A stretch of 64,000 nucleotides of DNA, from the NCBI RefSeq assembly GCF_030247185.1, contig NC_080572.1:91217435-91281434 (forward strand), read 5' to 3'. Under the pieces are notes generated by a model that saw only the letters and a list, made by a program, of their open reading frames with translations, did no database searches and was not told the DNA's origin. Within the stretch, counting starts at the first letter, position 1. The number at the start of each line of letters is the position of its first letter. The position numbers and the translations under genes were made by a program. Shown one piece after another: positions 11,400 through 22,239 of the stretch. The stretch comes from Malaya genurostris (lineage: Eukaryota > Arthropoda > Insecta > Diptera > Culicidae).

Positions 11400-13219
11400 A
11401 ATTCATATTGCAAAATACCTCTAAATCATCTGCTTATGAAATGACTTAATAGATTTTATTAAGTTTGAGAGGACGTTGATAAATATAGCAAAAGTTTGCG
11501 AACCGAGATGACATTCTAGGGAATACCCGAAGATATTTCCAACAATGAATACATTGTGTTAGGCAATCTGAAACCCCAAGTCGTTTCAAAATTTCCTGCT
11601 CATTTTATTCAAGCTGTTCACACAGACAGTGGAAACTGATTAACATTTTAAATTATATTTCATTTTTATGAAAGGAAATCGTGATTCCGGGAGTACTGTT
11701 TTATGAATTCAGAGGAGCTATTTAAACGTTCCATGAAGTCGTACTTTTCTTGTGCTCATCATCCTTTCTAAATGAAAAGCAGCGTTTCGAGCGAATCGTC
11801 CATGCTTCCCAGTTCGCACTTCAAAATATCTTATGTAAAATTTTATTCTGGCACGGTTCAGGAACTATTTTCAACAAATTTATATTGATTTCCAATAACA
11901 AATTACTGATCAGACTAGAACTTTTTGGTCGTGAATACGACTTACTTTACTATGGGGCGCCTTTTCAAAATTAGTCATACGGAAGAATGGGCAGAACTTA
12001 ATCGTGAATATCTCGACTTGTATTAATGGCAGCGACATAATTCTTTCACTATTTTATCAATAATATGGTCAGGAATTTAGGATAATATAAAGTTTTCTCA
12101 AAATTTAAAAACAGCGCGAAAAACTCTTTACTTTCGCTTGGGTTTTTCGTGCAAGGACGACGATTTTGAGGTAGTCACATATCTTCAACTGAACGTTATA
12201 AAAGGTGGAAACGTGGTGGAAAATCGATAATTTCTTCTTGTGCGTTGAATGGAAGCAGACGTCGGGGCGAGAAGACGCATTCAAACAGCAGAATTGGAGA
12301 GCTCACCTTCTGCGTGGTTAAAAACCTCAAACGCTCAGGTCGTAGTTCTCATTTGCCTTCCGGTCGTCAAGGCGAGAAGACGCATTAAACCAGTTTCGCA
12401 TCTTTTGGCACTGCGAGCGGATGTGTTGCGGTTTGTACTCAAAGCTACTTTTAACTCAAACAAGAGCGATTGCATCATACAACAGATCTTCTGGTCGTTT
12501 TCATTGAAGAGAAAGAAAGCGAAAACCGAAAAGTGGACCACATTATATAAAATCAGCCGTTCTAATGGCTCTAAATGTTACCTAAAGAACTATTAAGATT
12601 ACTTCTTTGCCAATCGAAGGTAAAAATCATCAGTTAAGTGAAAATACAAAATAATTTGATTTGCTTCGTGCACTTTTCGCTGTGCAAAAATCGTTCGAGA
12701 AAAATGTTCCGAACTGTGCTAAATATCGTAGAGAATTCCACAATTTGGTCCTTCTAAAAGGCAGAAATGAATCCTGTACAGCACCTTGATAGTTTCTTCC
12801 AATGAAATATGCAAATCCGAAATGAAATAATCGACGTCAAAAATTTCACAATTCACACAATCGATCAGCTATCAATTCGAATTCGAAGAAATCGTGTCAG
12901 TTTTATTCGTATTCACGACATCCAGTTATGTCTCTGACATTACACACCCGTACTCCGGTTTTCATCTACCAAGAATAAATTCTGCAAAAACAGATAGTTA
13001 GGTTAGTGCAAGACGAACAGAACCATCCGCAAGAATGGTTTGTACAATGACTACAGTCCATCCTTATCTACTTAATGGCTTTAAATTATAAATTATAATA
13101 TTCAACCAAGATGGAAAAATGATAGCTTTCACAGGTTGTAGTTCAAAACATTTCACCTCACTCTGGTGCAATATTTCTACATCATGTGAATTTAATTCTT
13201 CAAACCTATAATTGAACCA
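11400..13219. other. 1.8 kb without a recognisable gene
   Basis: The frame at 12249-12596 (115 codons) covers a small internal duplication ('ggcgagaagacgcatt' at about 12267 and 12372) but has no recognisable domain. A sequence at about 12908-12950 ('atccagttatgtctctgacatta') recurs near 32727-32755. Nothing else was identified. Confidence 0.4.
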
Positions 13220-13275
13220 ACTTTGTTTTCCTGGCCCGAAGGTTAAAACCTTTATAATCGCAATAAAAAACAAAT
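13220..13275 (+). repeat. 3' fragment of a tRNA-derived SINE
   Basis: 'cctggcccgaaggttaaaacc' then 'tttataatcgcaataaaaaac' matches the tail of the SINE at 48277-48432, with the 'gaggcgaatgacctt' segment deleted. Confidence 0.65.
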
Positions 13276-14724
13276 TTTATGTGGATACTTTGAGTTAGTT
13301 AATGTATTAAAAAAAGACTCTTACAATTTATTTATTTGTTATCCATTACGTGAATGATTAACGTCTGCTTAAAATTGACGCTATTGCACTCTGCTCTCTA
13401 CAAAGACATATCAACTACAACAAACACTCGACCGGTGCCCAAACTTTCCAATACATATCACGAACCTAGCCGATAGTGCGATACGAATTTCATAATCTCT
13501 TCATATTATCGCATCCATTGCCGGCCGCAATGAATAATAATTATTACGTCTTCTGTTTTTTTTTCCACAATCAGTGCGTATAACCTTGTACACCGAGTGC
13601 CACGGGGCCGACCGACGACTTGAAGAGGGCATCATAGATCTTCCGCATTGATTCCATTCCAGCAGAAAAGTGAGAGTAATTTCTTCTCGTCTTCGTCGTA
13701 CATATGCCGGTTTCGAGTTTCATCATACCGTGATAAAGATCAACCGACGCACGGGAAGACCACCGCACGCTTTGCATTGCATTGGAGCCCAACTGACAGT
13801 GACGACGAATCGAGTTGTCACCGATGACGATGCAGCCGTGATTGATAAAATTGATATTATTCTGTCGGCAAGCCGGTTCCCCTAACACAATGTGGTCGAC
13901 ATTAAACAAACGAGGGTTTGTCAGTTTTGTAACATCTTAATTCTGTGTCGGCATTTGAATAACGATTAGATCAGTCGGTAATACAAGCAACGGACATTGT
14001 GTTTCTGAAGAACGAAAGTGAAACTCACTCTTCTTCTCACTGGAAAATGGAAACAGTGGAAGTGGATACCTTTGGGGAAATGTGAACGAGGGAACACAAC
14101 AGACAAAGATTGTCATCAGATCGCCGCGTTGCTGAGACATTCGGCGGTTGCTAGTAACTTGAATACAATGATTGTTCTCGTTGTTTCAGTTTTCCCCTTC
14201 GGTTTTTTGGAGCTCAAATGTACAATCGACCGGTGAAGAGCCAAGTCGGCGAAGGATACCACAAAACAAGTGAAGAGAACATCAGCTTAATAAGATCAAC
14301 ACAATTAATTCAGGATGGTTATTGGTTTACGATTGAAAAGTGATGCGGAATATAGCGTGATAAATTATTAAAAATCATTGGTTAAAATTTAAGACTTTTT
14401 AATTGTTTGGCGAAAAATTATTTAGCGGTTGTTTAGTTTTTCTAATACTTTTTACCATAAGAAAGCGATAAAGAATTCCTGTGCCTAGTCATGCTGAAGC
14501 TGGTATAATAGTTTGTTTTGCTAATATTCCGCAGTTTTGAAATAGTTTATGCAGGTATAGAACCAACGTATTTGGTAAATTATTAGAAAATTATGATAAT
14601 TTCGAGAGAAGTTTCGAAAATTTTTAGTGAATTTAGTAAAAAAGCAAGAAAAACTTGAATTTTATGCGAGATTCATCAAAATATGGATTATAAAATGTAC
14701 AAACTTTCTGAAATAATTATTCAT
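13276..14724. other. unassigned sequence, partly GC-richer
   Basis: The minus-strand frame at 13571-13909 (112 codons) lies in a GC-richer patch, but I recognise no domain. A Cys/His pattern is absent and the frame lacks a convincing context. The remainder is AT-rich. Confidence 0.35.
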
Positions 14725-14730
14725 CAGCTT

Positions 14731-14830
14731 TCTTCACGTTTCGCTTTCGGCTCATCAGTGCTTAAAGTAGTTCAAATTGAACTGCCATCTCCGCCTAACA
14801 GTTCAATTTGAACCGCTAAGCAGACGCAAA
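14731..14830 (-). ncRNA. hammerhead ribozyme motif, minus strand, complete but weakened
   Basis: Read on the minus strand: TTTGCGTC (14830-14823, cleavage after the C), then a long stem I of about 18 near-complementary positions (GGTTCAAATTGAACTG against CAGTTCAATTTGAACT) closed at its base by TGCTTA/TAAGCA. After this come CTGATGA (14758-14752), stem II with only two clear pairs (GC..GC), then GAAA and the stem III return strand CGTGAA. All conserved core bases are present. Stem III contains two wobble pairs, so cleavage may be slow. No experimental evidence exists here. Confidence 0.7.
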
Positions 14831-14984
14831 GTTTACACTATTTATGTAACGACTTTTTGGATATTGCACCGAGATGCTATATCCTCCCTGGCTAGTACGT
14901 GACGACTGACTATTGGTCGCCGCAGAGTGTGAACATTTTGGGGTTTTTTGGGTTTGTACAGAAAAGCACATATTTTATTTCTGC

Positions 14985-15045
14985 TTTCTTCACGTTTCGC
15001 CTTCGGCTCATCAGTGCTTAAAGCAGTTCAAACTGTTAGGCGGAG
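14985..15045 (-). ncRNA. partial hammerhead ribozyme (3' half), minus strand
   Basis: CTGATGA (15014-15008) is followed by an ideal stem II, GCC-GAA-GGC, then GAAAC. The base of stem I (TTTAAGCA) is present. The 5' half, including the GUC cleavage site, is not found beyond about 15060, so this unit cannot self-cleave alone. The apical segment of stem I is inverted relative to the neighbouring unit. Confidence 0.65.
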
Positions 15046-15426
15046 ATGGCAGTTCTATTTCGATAGTATTGCAAATTTTTCTTCAGTTTCCTCGAATAAG
15101 AGCTGTGAATCAAAACTTCCCGAGACTTCAATGTAGGATATTGTTGAAACGTTCACTCGGGAAGTCAGTGCGTTTAGTGGTGCATTCGAGCATCTTGAAA
15201 CCGGAACATATTGAGTCGCGCGCGAATACTACCAATACTGAAATTTTTACTAACATATATCCTTCTCCCGTAACACTTGTGGAGTGCGCAGTATATACGG
15301 CCTCTAGTACCAACAAGTGGTGGACTAACATCCCTTCCCATTCCTTAGACGATCTTTCAAGTATTCTGTTTAGCTATTTTAGCTCTTATTTCAACCTCAC
15401 AAATATCACTTTAAGGCCTGAGGCCC

Positions 15427-15480
15427 GTGTGTTTTAGGGTGTTTTAGAGGGCTATTTTAGGGTGTTTTAGAGGGCTATTA
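15427..15480. repeat. short tandem repeat (about 24 bp x 2)
   Basis: 'ggtgttttagagggctatt' occurs twice in tandem, preceded by a partial 'gtgtgttttag'. Confidence 0.75.
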
Positions 15481-15654
15481 TACGCATCAAATCTGATTTT
15501 CTCAGAAACGGTGACGAATATAAAAAAAAACCCTACTGACAATCTCTTAGAAAATTTGTTTAGATTATGTTGTGAAAATTTCATTGACTTTAGCCTTCGA
15601 AAAAGTGTTTTTTTTCTGCAGGAAGAATTGCATAGCTGCAAACGGCAACTTTCA

Positions 15655-16442
15655 ATTTTTTCATTGAATATCTCGCCTTCAAAGGCATGCTTAAAAATGT
15701 CTAGATAATTTAATTTAGATGCGATTAGTGCATAAAAACATAGGTGTTGTCGCGATAAAAATGAGGTGAATGTTATTTTTGTGAAGGCGAGTCGATTTCT
15801 TTGCACGCGCCATTTTTTCTGCTCCAGTTTCCTGGTAACGTAACGAAAAATGAGAAAGAAATAAAATCGGCTCAGAAAGGCTGCCAAACAAGCGGTAGCT
15901 TTAAAGGATTTTATGTGATGTAGTTAAACTTGTAACCGAAAATATCAAAACTTTCTTGGCCACTCGGCCCATCGAGAGTCATTTCGCACATATGCGAGTA
16001 AGCATGGAGCGATCTGTAATACGCAGAGCGAGCCACGTGGTTATACACGACCTACTGGCCATAGCCCTTAAGGCCCATGTTCCCTCGCATATGTACAAAA
16101 TGACTCTCGATGGGCCGGGTGACCAAAAAAGTTTCGATATTTTCGGTTACAAGTTTGCATAGAATGTGTCTGCATCCAATAAAGCTACCGCTTGTTTGGC
16201 AACCTTGCCGAGCCGGTTTTATTTCTCTTTCATGTTCCGTTACGTTACCAGGAAACTGGAACAGCAAAAATGGCGACGCCATAGAAATCGACTTACCTTC
16301 ACAAAAATAACCTTCACTTCATTTTTATCGTGACAACACCTATGTTTTTATGCACTAATCGCATCTAAATTAAATTATCTAGACATTGTCAGAATAGATT
16401 TTCGATCCATGCTTTTGAAGGCGAGATATTCAATGAACAATT
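15655..16442. mobile_element. large foldback / inverted-repeat element (about 365-bp arms)
   Basis: The left arm (about 15655-16018) and right arm (about 16073-16442) are reverse complements with roughly 85% identity by eye. Shared landmarks are 'gtctagataatttaattta', 'cagtttcctggtaacgtaac', 'ccaaacaagcggtagctt' and 'cccatcgagagtcatt'. About 54 bp of unique sequence separates them. There is no transposase. The frame at 15444-15887 (minus) runs through one arm and is not a gene. No clear target duplication was found. Transcription would give a long double-stranded hairpin. Confidence 0.85.
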
Positions 16443-16490
16443 TTCTGACCCGAAGAGGCGAATGATCTTAAGGTTAAAACCTCTATAGTT
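16443..16490 (+). repeat. 3' fragment of a tRNA-derived SINE
   Basis: 'ctgacccgaagaggcgaatg' then 'atcttaaggttaaaacctct' matches the tail of the SINE at 48277-48432. It abuts the right arm of the foldback. Confidence 0.7.
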
Positions 16491-17040
16491 ATATCTTAAT
16501 CTAGTTTAATCTTTCATAATAATTTATTTTTTTAAGCCTTCCAATATTTTTTCATATTGTAAAGTTTTTAAATATATGCTTTAACTGTAAGTAAATGATA
16601 ATGATTTCAAAGTTATTTAAAAGATCAATTTTAGATATGCACAATCTCAAGATATGATAAATCTGGACAAATGAAATAATTTAATATTAAAATAATAATT
16701 TTCGAGTAAGAGAAAGTATAAATTTATTAATTTTACAAGCAGTGTATCGTTTCAAGAGAATATTTCATACATTTTAATCGAGAAAATTTGAATCAGTAAC
16801 CGTGAATCAGTAATCTCAGTAATAGTGCAATTTTATTGATCCTTCGTTAAAAGCGTCGATAATCTTCTGAAAGTGTCAGTAAATACTTTGACAACGGTAC
16901 AAGGAAGACAACATGTGAAACAGTCTGCGCAACATATTTTGTTACTTCCTGTGATTTTCACTTTCTCATATTAGGAACCACTGAATACGCAGTAAAGTTC
17001 CACAATTTTGTTCAAATAGTAATATGATGTTCAGGTTTTG
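16491..17040. other. AT-rich, no gene recognised
   Basis: Low-complexity AT-rich DNA with no coding or RNA signal that I can support. Confidence 0.5.
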
Positions 17041-17042
17041 CA

Positions 17043-17185
17043 ATGACTGAGCGGAATGAAAAACTAACAGAAACAATGACTTTTTGGAAAAAACATACGC
17101 TCAGAGACAGGACTCGAACCTGCGTTCTTATGCATTCCGTGCATACGCGCTACCATTTCGCCACTCAGAATCTTAAACGCCAGTC
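17043..17185 (-). mobile_element. tRNA-derived SINE copy
   Basis: On the minus strand a tRNA-like head reads GTGGCGAAATGGTAGCGCG (A-box-like), an arm TATGC-ACGGAAT-GCATA, and a B-box GCAGGTTCGAGTCCTG. The non-tRNA body 'ttttttccaaaaagtcattg' and 'tttctgttagtttttcatt' follows. The acceptor ends do not pair, so it is not a functional tRNA. The body recurs at 20590-20690, which defines a SINE family. Confidence 0.7.
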
Positions 17186-20100
17186 AGACACTCTAAAACG
17201 CCAGTCAGACATGGTAGAACGTACATCGAACATGGTCTCCATGGGTGAGGGCCTGAGCCACCGTTTGAACGAAAGTTTTAAATTGACCTGTTAGACATCG
17301 GAGCATCAAAATCCATTGAAGAAATCGTAAGAGGGATTCTCAAATTCGAAGAAGTGAGGTTGAATGATGTTTTCTAATCTAGCAAATTGGTAGTTTTTAA
17401 GGTTGAAGTTAGAAGTTAATTGATAAATTTTAATCGAAACTAATTGTATTAGACTATTTTCTCATGCTTTATCACCTTAATCAAATCTATAATTGAGCTA
17501 ATAATTTAAAATTTCATCCGTGATATTCAAGTATATACTGCCAATACTTGCATATCAGTCCCATATGGAAAATCGGCATGTCGAGAAAAAGACGATTAAA
17601 ATTTTATTTCCGATTTTTTTGATTTATTGTGCTACCTAATGCTAAATCATGGTATCATTACATGAAATATCGGTAATACACCTTTGCTATTCCAATATTA
17701 CAACAGATGAAATTATTGAAATTTGCACTGAATGGGACTGACATGCGGGTACTTTGCATATGGGACAGACAGGAGTCGATATTTTTTTCCCATTTTACTG
17801 AACAAACCCTCAACTTTTATTGCAATTTCTGAGAGTATATTGAGGACAGATTTCATTCCTCGAGCTAACTCAATATTGGCGAAAATCGATATGGGACTGA
17901 TATGCGAGTATGGGCAGTATAGTACCGTATTAAACCATACGTTTGCTGGCAACACGTGAATAATAACTTTAATCCATATTTGTAAGGTTTGTAAATCGTT
18001 CAAAAATGTGCTAAGCCGATGGGATTTGTCAAAAGATTCACTATCACTCTATCTCGTGGTGACCACGCTGATTCGATTATTCAATAGCTAATTGATATTT
18101 AATATACTCAAGGGAGCACAGTTTCAGCAGGCAGACAACTGCACCGACACATCACACACAGTGCAAAAAGCCACTATTCAGTGAGCGAACGCATATACTT
18201 TTCCAATCAAGTCATTCGCTTACTGGACGAACTTTCTGCTTTGTTCATACCGCAGGCCAGAACGGAATGAGCAGAAAAATTTGACATATCATATATTTAT
18301 AGATTCCGCTTTATGCGAAAGTTCATACTGCGCAGAACGATACGGTATACTTCCACGAATGACGCGAAACCCTTTCAAGCCAACCGAAGCAGAACTGCTA
18401 CTGAATGAAATGCTAGGTGTGCAGAGACGATCGAAACCGTCAGCCATGCAAGAGGAATCAAGAGGATGACATCATTATGGCCTACTGTGATCGGTTCGTA
18501 ACAACAAAGGCCGATTCTAACCAAATTTTTCAATGACATACTATAGAGAAACTGAAACGACGTTGCTATACATGTTTAAGTTAAGTGTTCCCGAGTCGAT
18601 TGGTAGCTAAATTATATTAATCTATCAACAAGTGACTGAATCGCTCAAAATTATGACCGAAAAGAGGCCCCGTATAGTAAAGAGTAAGGCATTTTGAATG
18701 CCAAAAATCGTGTAGTCTTCTGAGACCGACATATTCGAGTGTCAAAAATAATTTATTTGTACAGTTTATCTTACAAATGTTTAATGCAAATGCACCTGTA
18801 CATTTCATAGTTTTTTTTTTTGCTGCTTAGGTACCAAATAAAGCGTAATAATCTAAACCAAAACAGTCATCTTAAAACAAAGTGTTACTGTGTTATTAAC
18901 ATTTATTTTTGATTTGAGTTACTGTTCTTTCAATGCAAGAATAACATTATGAAATCAAATCGAATCGACTTTTTCGTAGAAGTTCTCGTAATAAACCATT
19001 CGTTTCGAGTTCGAGTATTACCTAAACTTACGAGCAAGCTAGCTGGTATAGAAATCTGATTCAGTGAACCAGCTTCTGAATCAAAACATTTTTTCCATTC
19101 AAATGAACTGTGTGCAGTGGGAAACCGAAAATAAATGTTGAAATTTTGAATAGCACATCTCTGTTCCCGTAGCAGTTTCTGAGTCAAACATCAATTAATA
19201 TGTTAATGGACATTTTAAATACCACGACAACAAGAAATACCCGCTGCGTTGCATTAATTCTGAGCTATCCGAATTAGCACTTTGTCTATTTTAAAGGTAA
19301 AATATTGTCACTGTAGGAAACAGTTCCGATGGTGCTGAGTACAAATTCCCGGCTACACGCCAGCACCTGGTAGCATCAATATACCTCTCTGATGGCCCGC
19401 AGAGAAAATGAGTTATGCTCAGACATTAGTTTCATTGTTAATTGTTTCAGTGTTTGATGGTTTCAAATTAATTATTGAAAACTACTTCGGGTGGATTTTA
19501 TACATAATCAGGTTTCGTTTGCTTGGATGGATTTGATTTTGAAATTCACTTGTGTAAGCATTTTTCGACAAATTATTTCCGAAAATAAAATAAGTATTTT
19601 GCTATTCCATATTGATGTTGTAAATACAAAAGTACAAACTTTGTCCGCGGTTTGACCGTATAAAAACATTCCCAATTCAGGTGTGCTTCGCAATTCGAGA
19701 TAATTTAATTATAGATCAAATAATCGAAAATAAACCACAATAAATTAATGACCATATTTCTTGTATTAGTTGTTTTTTCGTGTGTAATCTGAGACAAAGA
19801 TTTCGTGTTTAATCTTCGTCTCACACCAATGGATCGAAGAAAATTTCAATTCAATGATACGACTAATTTTTACCTGTCTCATCTTATTGATTCATTATAA
19901 TAATCTGTTGATGTATTTCCATATGCTGTGTATTGTATTGTGCTGTTACTCACCTGAAAGAAATGAAAAGATAACCTTAGTAGAATACATTATAATATTT
20001 GATAGTTAATAATAATCATCCCCATTGCAAAAACTAAGTCTATGGTTACATACATTAACCATTAGCATTTTATCCCAAATAAAATTGCAAAATTATTAGG

Positions 20101-20479
20101 AGCAGACATTAGCTTCGCATGTCTGAAACTGTAAATATGAATATATATTCATATATTTCGTCGTTTGGTAAATTTTTTGATTCGATTAAAGATAATTCAA
20201 CCTGGTGGACATTTGACTCGGAACTGGAAACCTGTTAGGCTGCACCATAATTCCTTAAAAATTATATTACAAAATGAATTTTAGCAATTGATTTCCGATT
20301 TATAAACAAGTTCTATAATTGATAGAAAATTTGCCATTTAAAATCTATTAAATTTTCCTAATGGAACTAGGTTTTTTGAAGATTTAACAAATTTTAGCCA
20401 TAATAACTAAGCTATTTTTTTGCAATCACTAAGTTCAAAAACTGATTGAGAAGATATGTGAACGAAAAGTCAGAATTTT
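17186..20479. other. 3.3 kb without a recognisable gene
   Basis: No protein family, RNA gene or repeat boundary could be supported. A slightly GC-richer stretch at 18120-18480 contains a 62-codon plus frame with no known motif. The rest is AT-rich. Confidence 0.4.
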
Positions 20480-20580
20480 TGTAAAAAAATATACCCTGAG
20501 GCAGGACTCGAACCTGCATTGTTATGCATACCGTGCATACGCACTTACCATTTCCGCCACCCTGAGCTTTTGTAGACACA
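20480..20580 (-). mobile_element. tRNA-derived SINE copy (same family as 17043)
   Basis: Minus strand: GGTGGCGGAAATGGTAAGTG, arm TATGC-ACGGTAT-GCATA, B-box GCAGGTTCGAGTCCTGC, then 'ctcagggtatattttttt'. The head-to-tail layout matches 17043-17185. It forms an inverted pair with the next copy. Confidence 0.68.
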
Positions 20581-20589
20581 GTCCTACAA

Positions 20590-20690
20590 CAGCACTGAGT
20601 AGGAACAGCGTACGGATGCAGGTTCGAGTCCTGCCTACTTTTCCAAAAAATCATCGTTTCTGTGAGTTTTCATTTATCTAACTATTCAAT
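20590..20690 (+). mobile_element. tRNA-derived SINE, 3' part, opposite orientation
   Basis: Plus strand: GATGCAGGTTCGAGTCCTGC (B-box), then 'ttttccaaaaaatcatcg' and 'tttctgtgagttttcatt', the same body as the minus-strand copy at 17043. The tRNA head is cut at about 20590, where the oppositely oriented copy stops. Confidence 0.65.
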
Positions 20691-20829
20691 TTATTTTCCC
20701 CTCAAATTTAGATTTTCGGGTCGACATACGTATTCCAATGATTTGAAAACTTTTTATTTCGTCTGAAAAGATTTTTTTCGGAAAAATGATTTCTTCACGA
20801 GGGATATTTTTTCATTGAAAAGCTATCTC

Positions 20830-21010
20830 TTGAGGTTTAGAGACAGATAATAATCTGAAGGAGTCAAATTCGAGGAATAAGGTGTAAGGAGAGGCAATCG
20901 GAACCCTGAATCGTAGACTTTGACCATGACTGTGATGCTCTTGGTTGCGGGCGCATAATTTCGCCATTTAAAGTAGTTTTCATAAAGCTCCAGCGAAAAA
21001 TATACTTGAA
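20830..21010 (-). pseudogene. DD34D mariner transposase fragment
   Basis: The minus-strand frame includes RLPLLTPYSSNLTPSDYYLS then LNLKR and a stop. This corresponds to the mariner block around the third catalytic aspartate (PYSPDLAPSDYxLF-NLKR in family members), and the aspartate is retained. Only this C-terminal part survives. The ITmD37E element at 21022 interrupts or abuts it. Confidence 0.75.
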
Positions 21011-21021
21011 GTTGAGATATA

Positions 21022-22059
21022 AAGACTGTCCCAGAAACCAAAAACCGCTGCCATTTCGCAATGGTTCAGAATCTGTCCATTTTTATGGGTGCGTCTTGTT
21101 GTTTACACTCTTCTCTAACCACTTGTGCAGTTGTTTATTCGTTTTCATTAGTTTGTATCGAAATGCGTGGACTTTCATCAGAACAACGTCGAAAAATTGT
21201 GTACAAATGGTGCACAGAACGCGGACTGTCACTGAGAAAGATAGCAAAATGGAAGGAGTAAGCGAAAGAGCCGTGCGAAATGCAATCAGGAAGTTCGGTG
21301 AGGATAACACCTTTGAGAATAAACCGAAAACGGGTCGAAAAAAAAGTTTCTACTAACCCTCAGTTGCATAAACGCATACTGAAGGCGTTCGAGCAAAAGA
21401 AGGAGGTTTCAGTTCGGGATGTGGCCAAAAAGTTAGGCACTTCGAAGTCAACTGTTCTTCGTGCTAAAGAACGTTTGAATCTTCGAACCTATAAGAAGCA
21501 GAAACAACCAAAACGTGGTCCGAAACAAGAAGCATCGATCAGGCCGAGGGTTCGAGAGCTGTACAATACGATTCTTGCTGGAATTTTGAACTACATAATC
21601 ATGGACGACGAATTGAAGTCGAAAAATGTGGTAAGAAAGCTATAGTCTGGCAAGCAATATGTAGCTGCGGTAAGATTTCGAAACCCTTCATCACCACTGC
21701 TTCAATGAACAGCGAAATATACATCAAGGAATGTTTACAAAAACGACTTCTACCCATGATTCAAAGCCACAAGGATCCTGTTGTTTTCTGGTTAGATCTT
21801 GCTTCTTGTCACTACTCGAAATCAACAGTAGAATGGTATACTACCAAAACTGTCACTTTCGTCCCAAAAGACATGAATCCACCAAATTGCCCACAACTTC
21901 GACCAGCTAGTCTATAATGGCTAAGTAGCAAATGTTGAGAGTAATATTCTTTTGTTGTAGTCTAATATTATCAGTATATCGAATAAAATTCGAATATCTA
22001 ACAATTGTGAATTATTTACAGCGAAATCAAAGTGCGTCCATATTTTCTGGGACAGTCTT
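21022..22059 (+). mobile_element. ITmD37E-type transposon, both ends present, internally damaged
   Basis: Terminal inverted repeats AAGACTGTCCCAGAAA start at 21022 and, as TTTCTGGGACAGTCTT, end at about 22059. Each is flanked by TA. The length (about 1.04 kb) is shorter than a full-size element. The gene contains an N-terminal helix-turn-helix (KWCTERGLSLRKIAKMEGVS by joining adjacent frames), a second one (EVSVRDVAKKLGTSKSTVLR), the first catalytic aspartate (YIIMDDE) and the second (VFWLDLASCHYS). The block NPPNCPQLRP, just before the third catalytic glutamate, is followed by ASL and a stop, so the glutamate is missing. Confidence 0.88.
21160..21917 (+). pseudogene. ITmD37E transposase pseudogene
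   Basis: The best start is ATG at 21163 (MRGLSSEQRRKIVYKW). Frameshifts occur near 21250 and in an A-run near 21340. A deletion of roughly 90 bp right after the first catalytic aspartate removes the block that is present in the copy at 33515-34340 (DYKSLPGPQYY). The reading then resumes with VWQAICSCGKISKPFIT and ends without the catalytic glutamate. From the second aspartate to where the glutamate should stand the spacing is about 37 residues, which is the basis for the DD37E assignment. It is not functional. Confidence 0.85.
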
Positions 22060-22239
22060 TATCTACTCAATAATAAGTTTATTTACTTAACTATTTAGTT
22101 TCATTGACCCAATTTCAGGTTGCTGGTATAAACGAAATCACTAAATTTTTGACCACAAATACATGTGGCCTGCCAAATCAAATACTTCTTCGAGAATTTG
22201 GAAACCTACTATGTTCAGAAATGCTCGGCAATGGCGCTA

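Larger units (their letters stand above)
14725..15060 (-). repeat. two tandem hammerhead-family units (about 256-bp period)
   Basis: On the minus strand two CTGATGAGCCGAA(A/G) cores lie 256 bp apart (14758-14752 and 15014-15008). Each is followed by GAAACGTGAAGAAAG. The spacing is close to the 262-bp period of the array at 55687-56396, and the stem-I text is clearly homologous. The minus-strand text beyond the upstream core contains 'aaccccaaaatg', comparable with 'aacccctaaatg' in the 56-kb units. This is therefore a partial, older array of the same ribozyme family. Confidence 0.75.

Noticed and set aside
14913..15437. 174-codon plus-strand frame
   Set aside because: It overlaps the minus-strand hammerhead repeat and has no domain or supporting context.
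15444..15887. 147-codon minus-strand frame
   Set aside because: It runs into the left arm of the foldback; the corresponding reading in the other arm is not conserved as protein.
17103..17175. Functional tRNA gene (minus)
   Set aside because: The B-box and anticodon-like arm are good, but the acceptor strands do not pair and the body continues as a repeated SINE.
20490..20575. Functional tRNA gene (minus)
   Set aside because: Same reasons: direct CTCAGGG words at both ends instead of a complementary acceptor stem.
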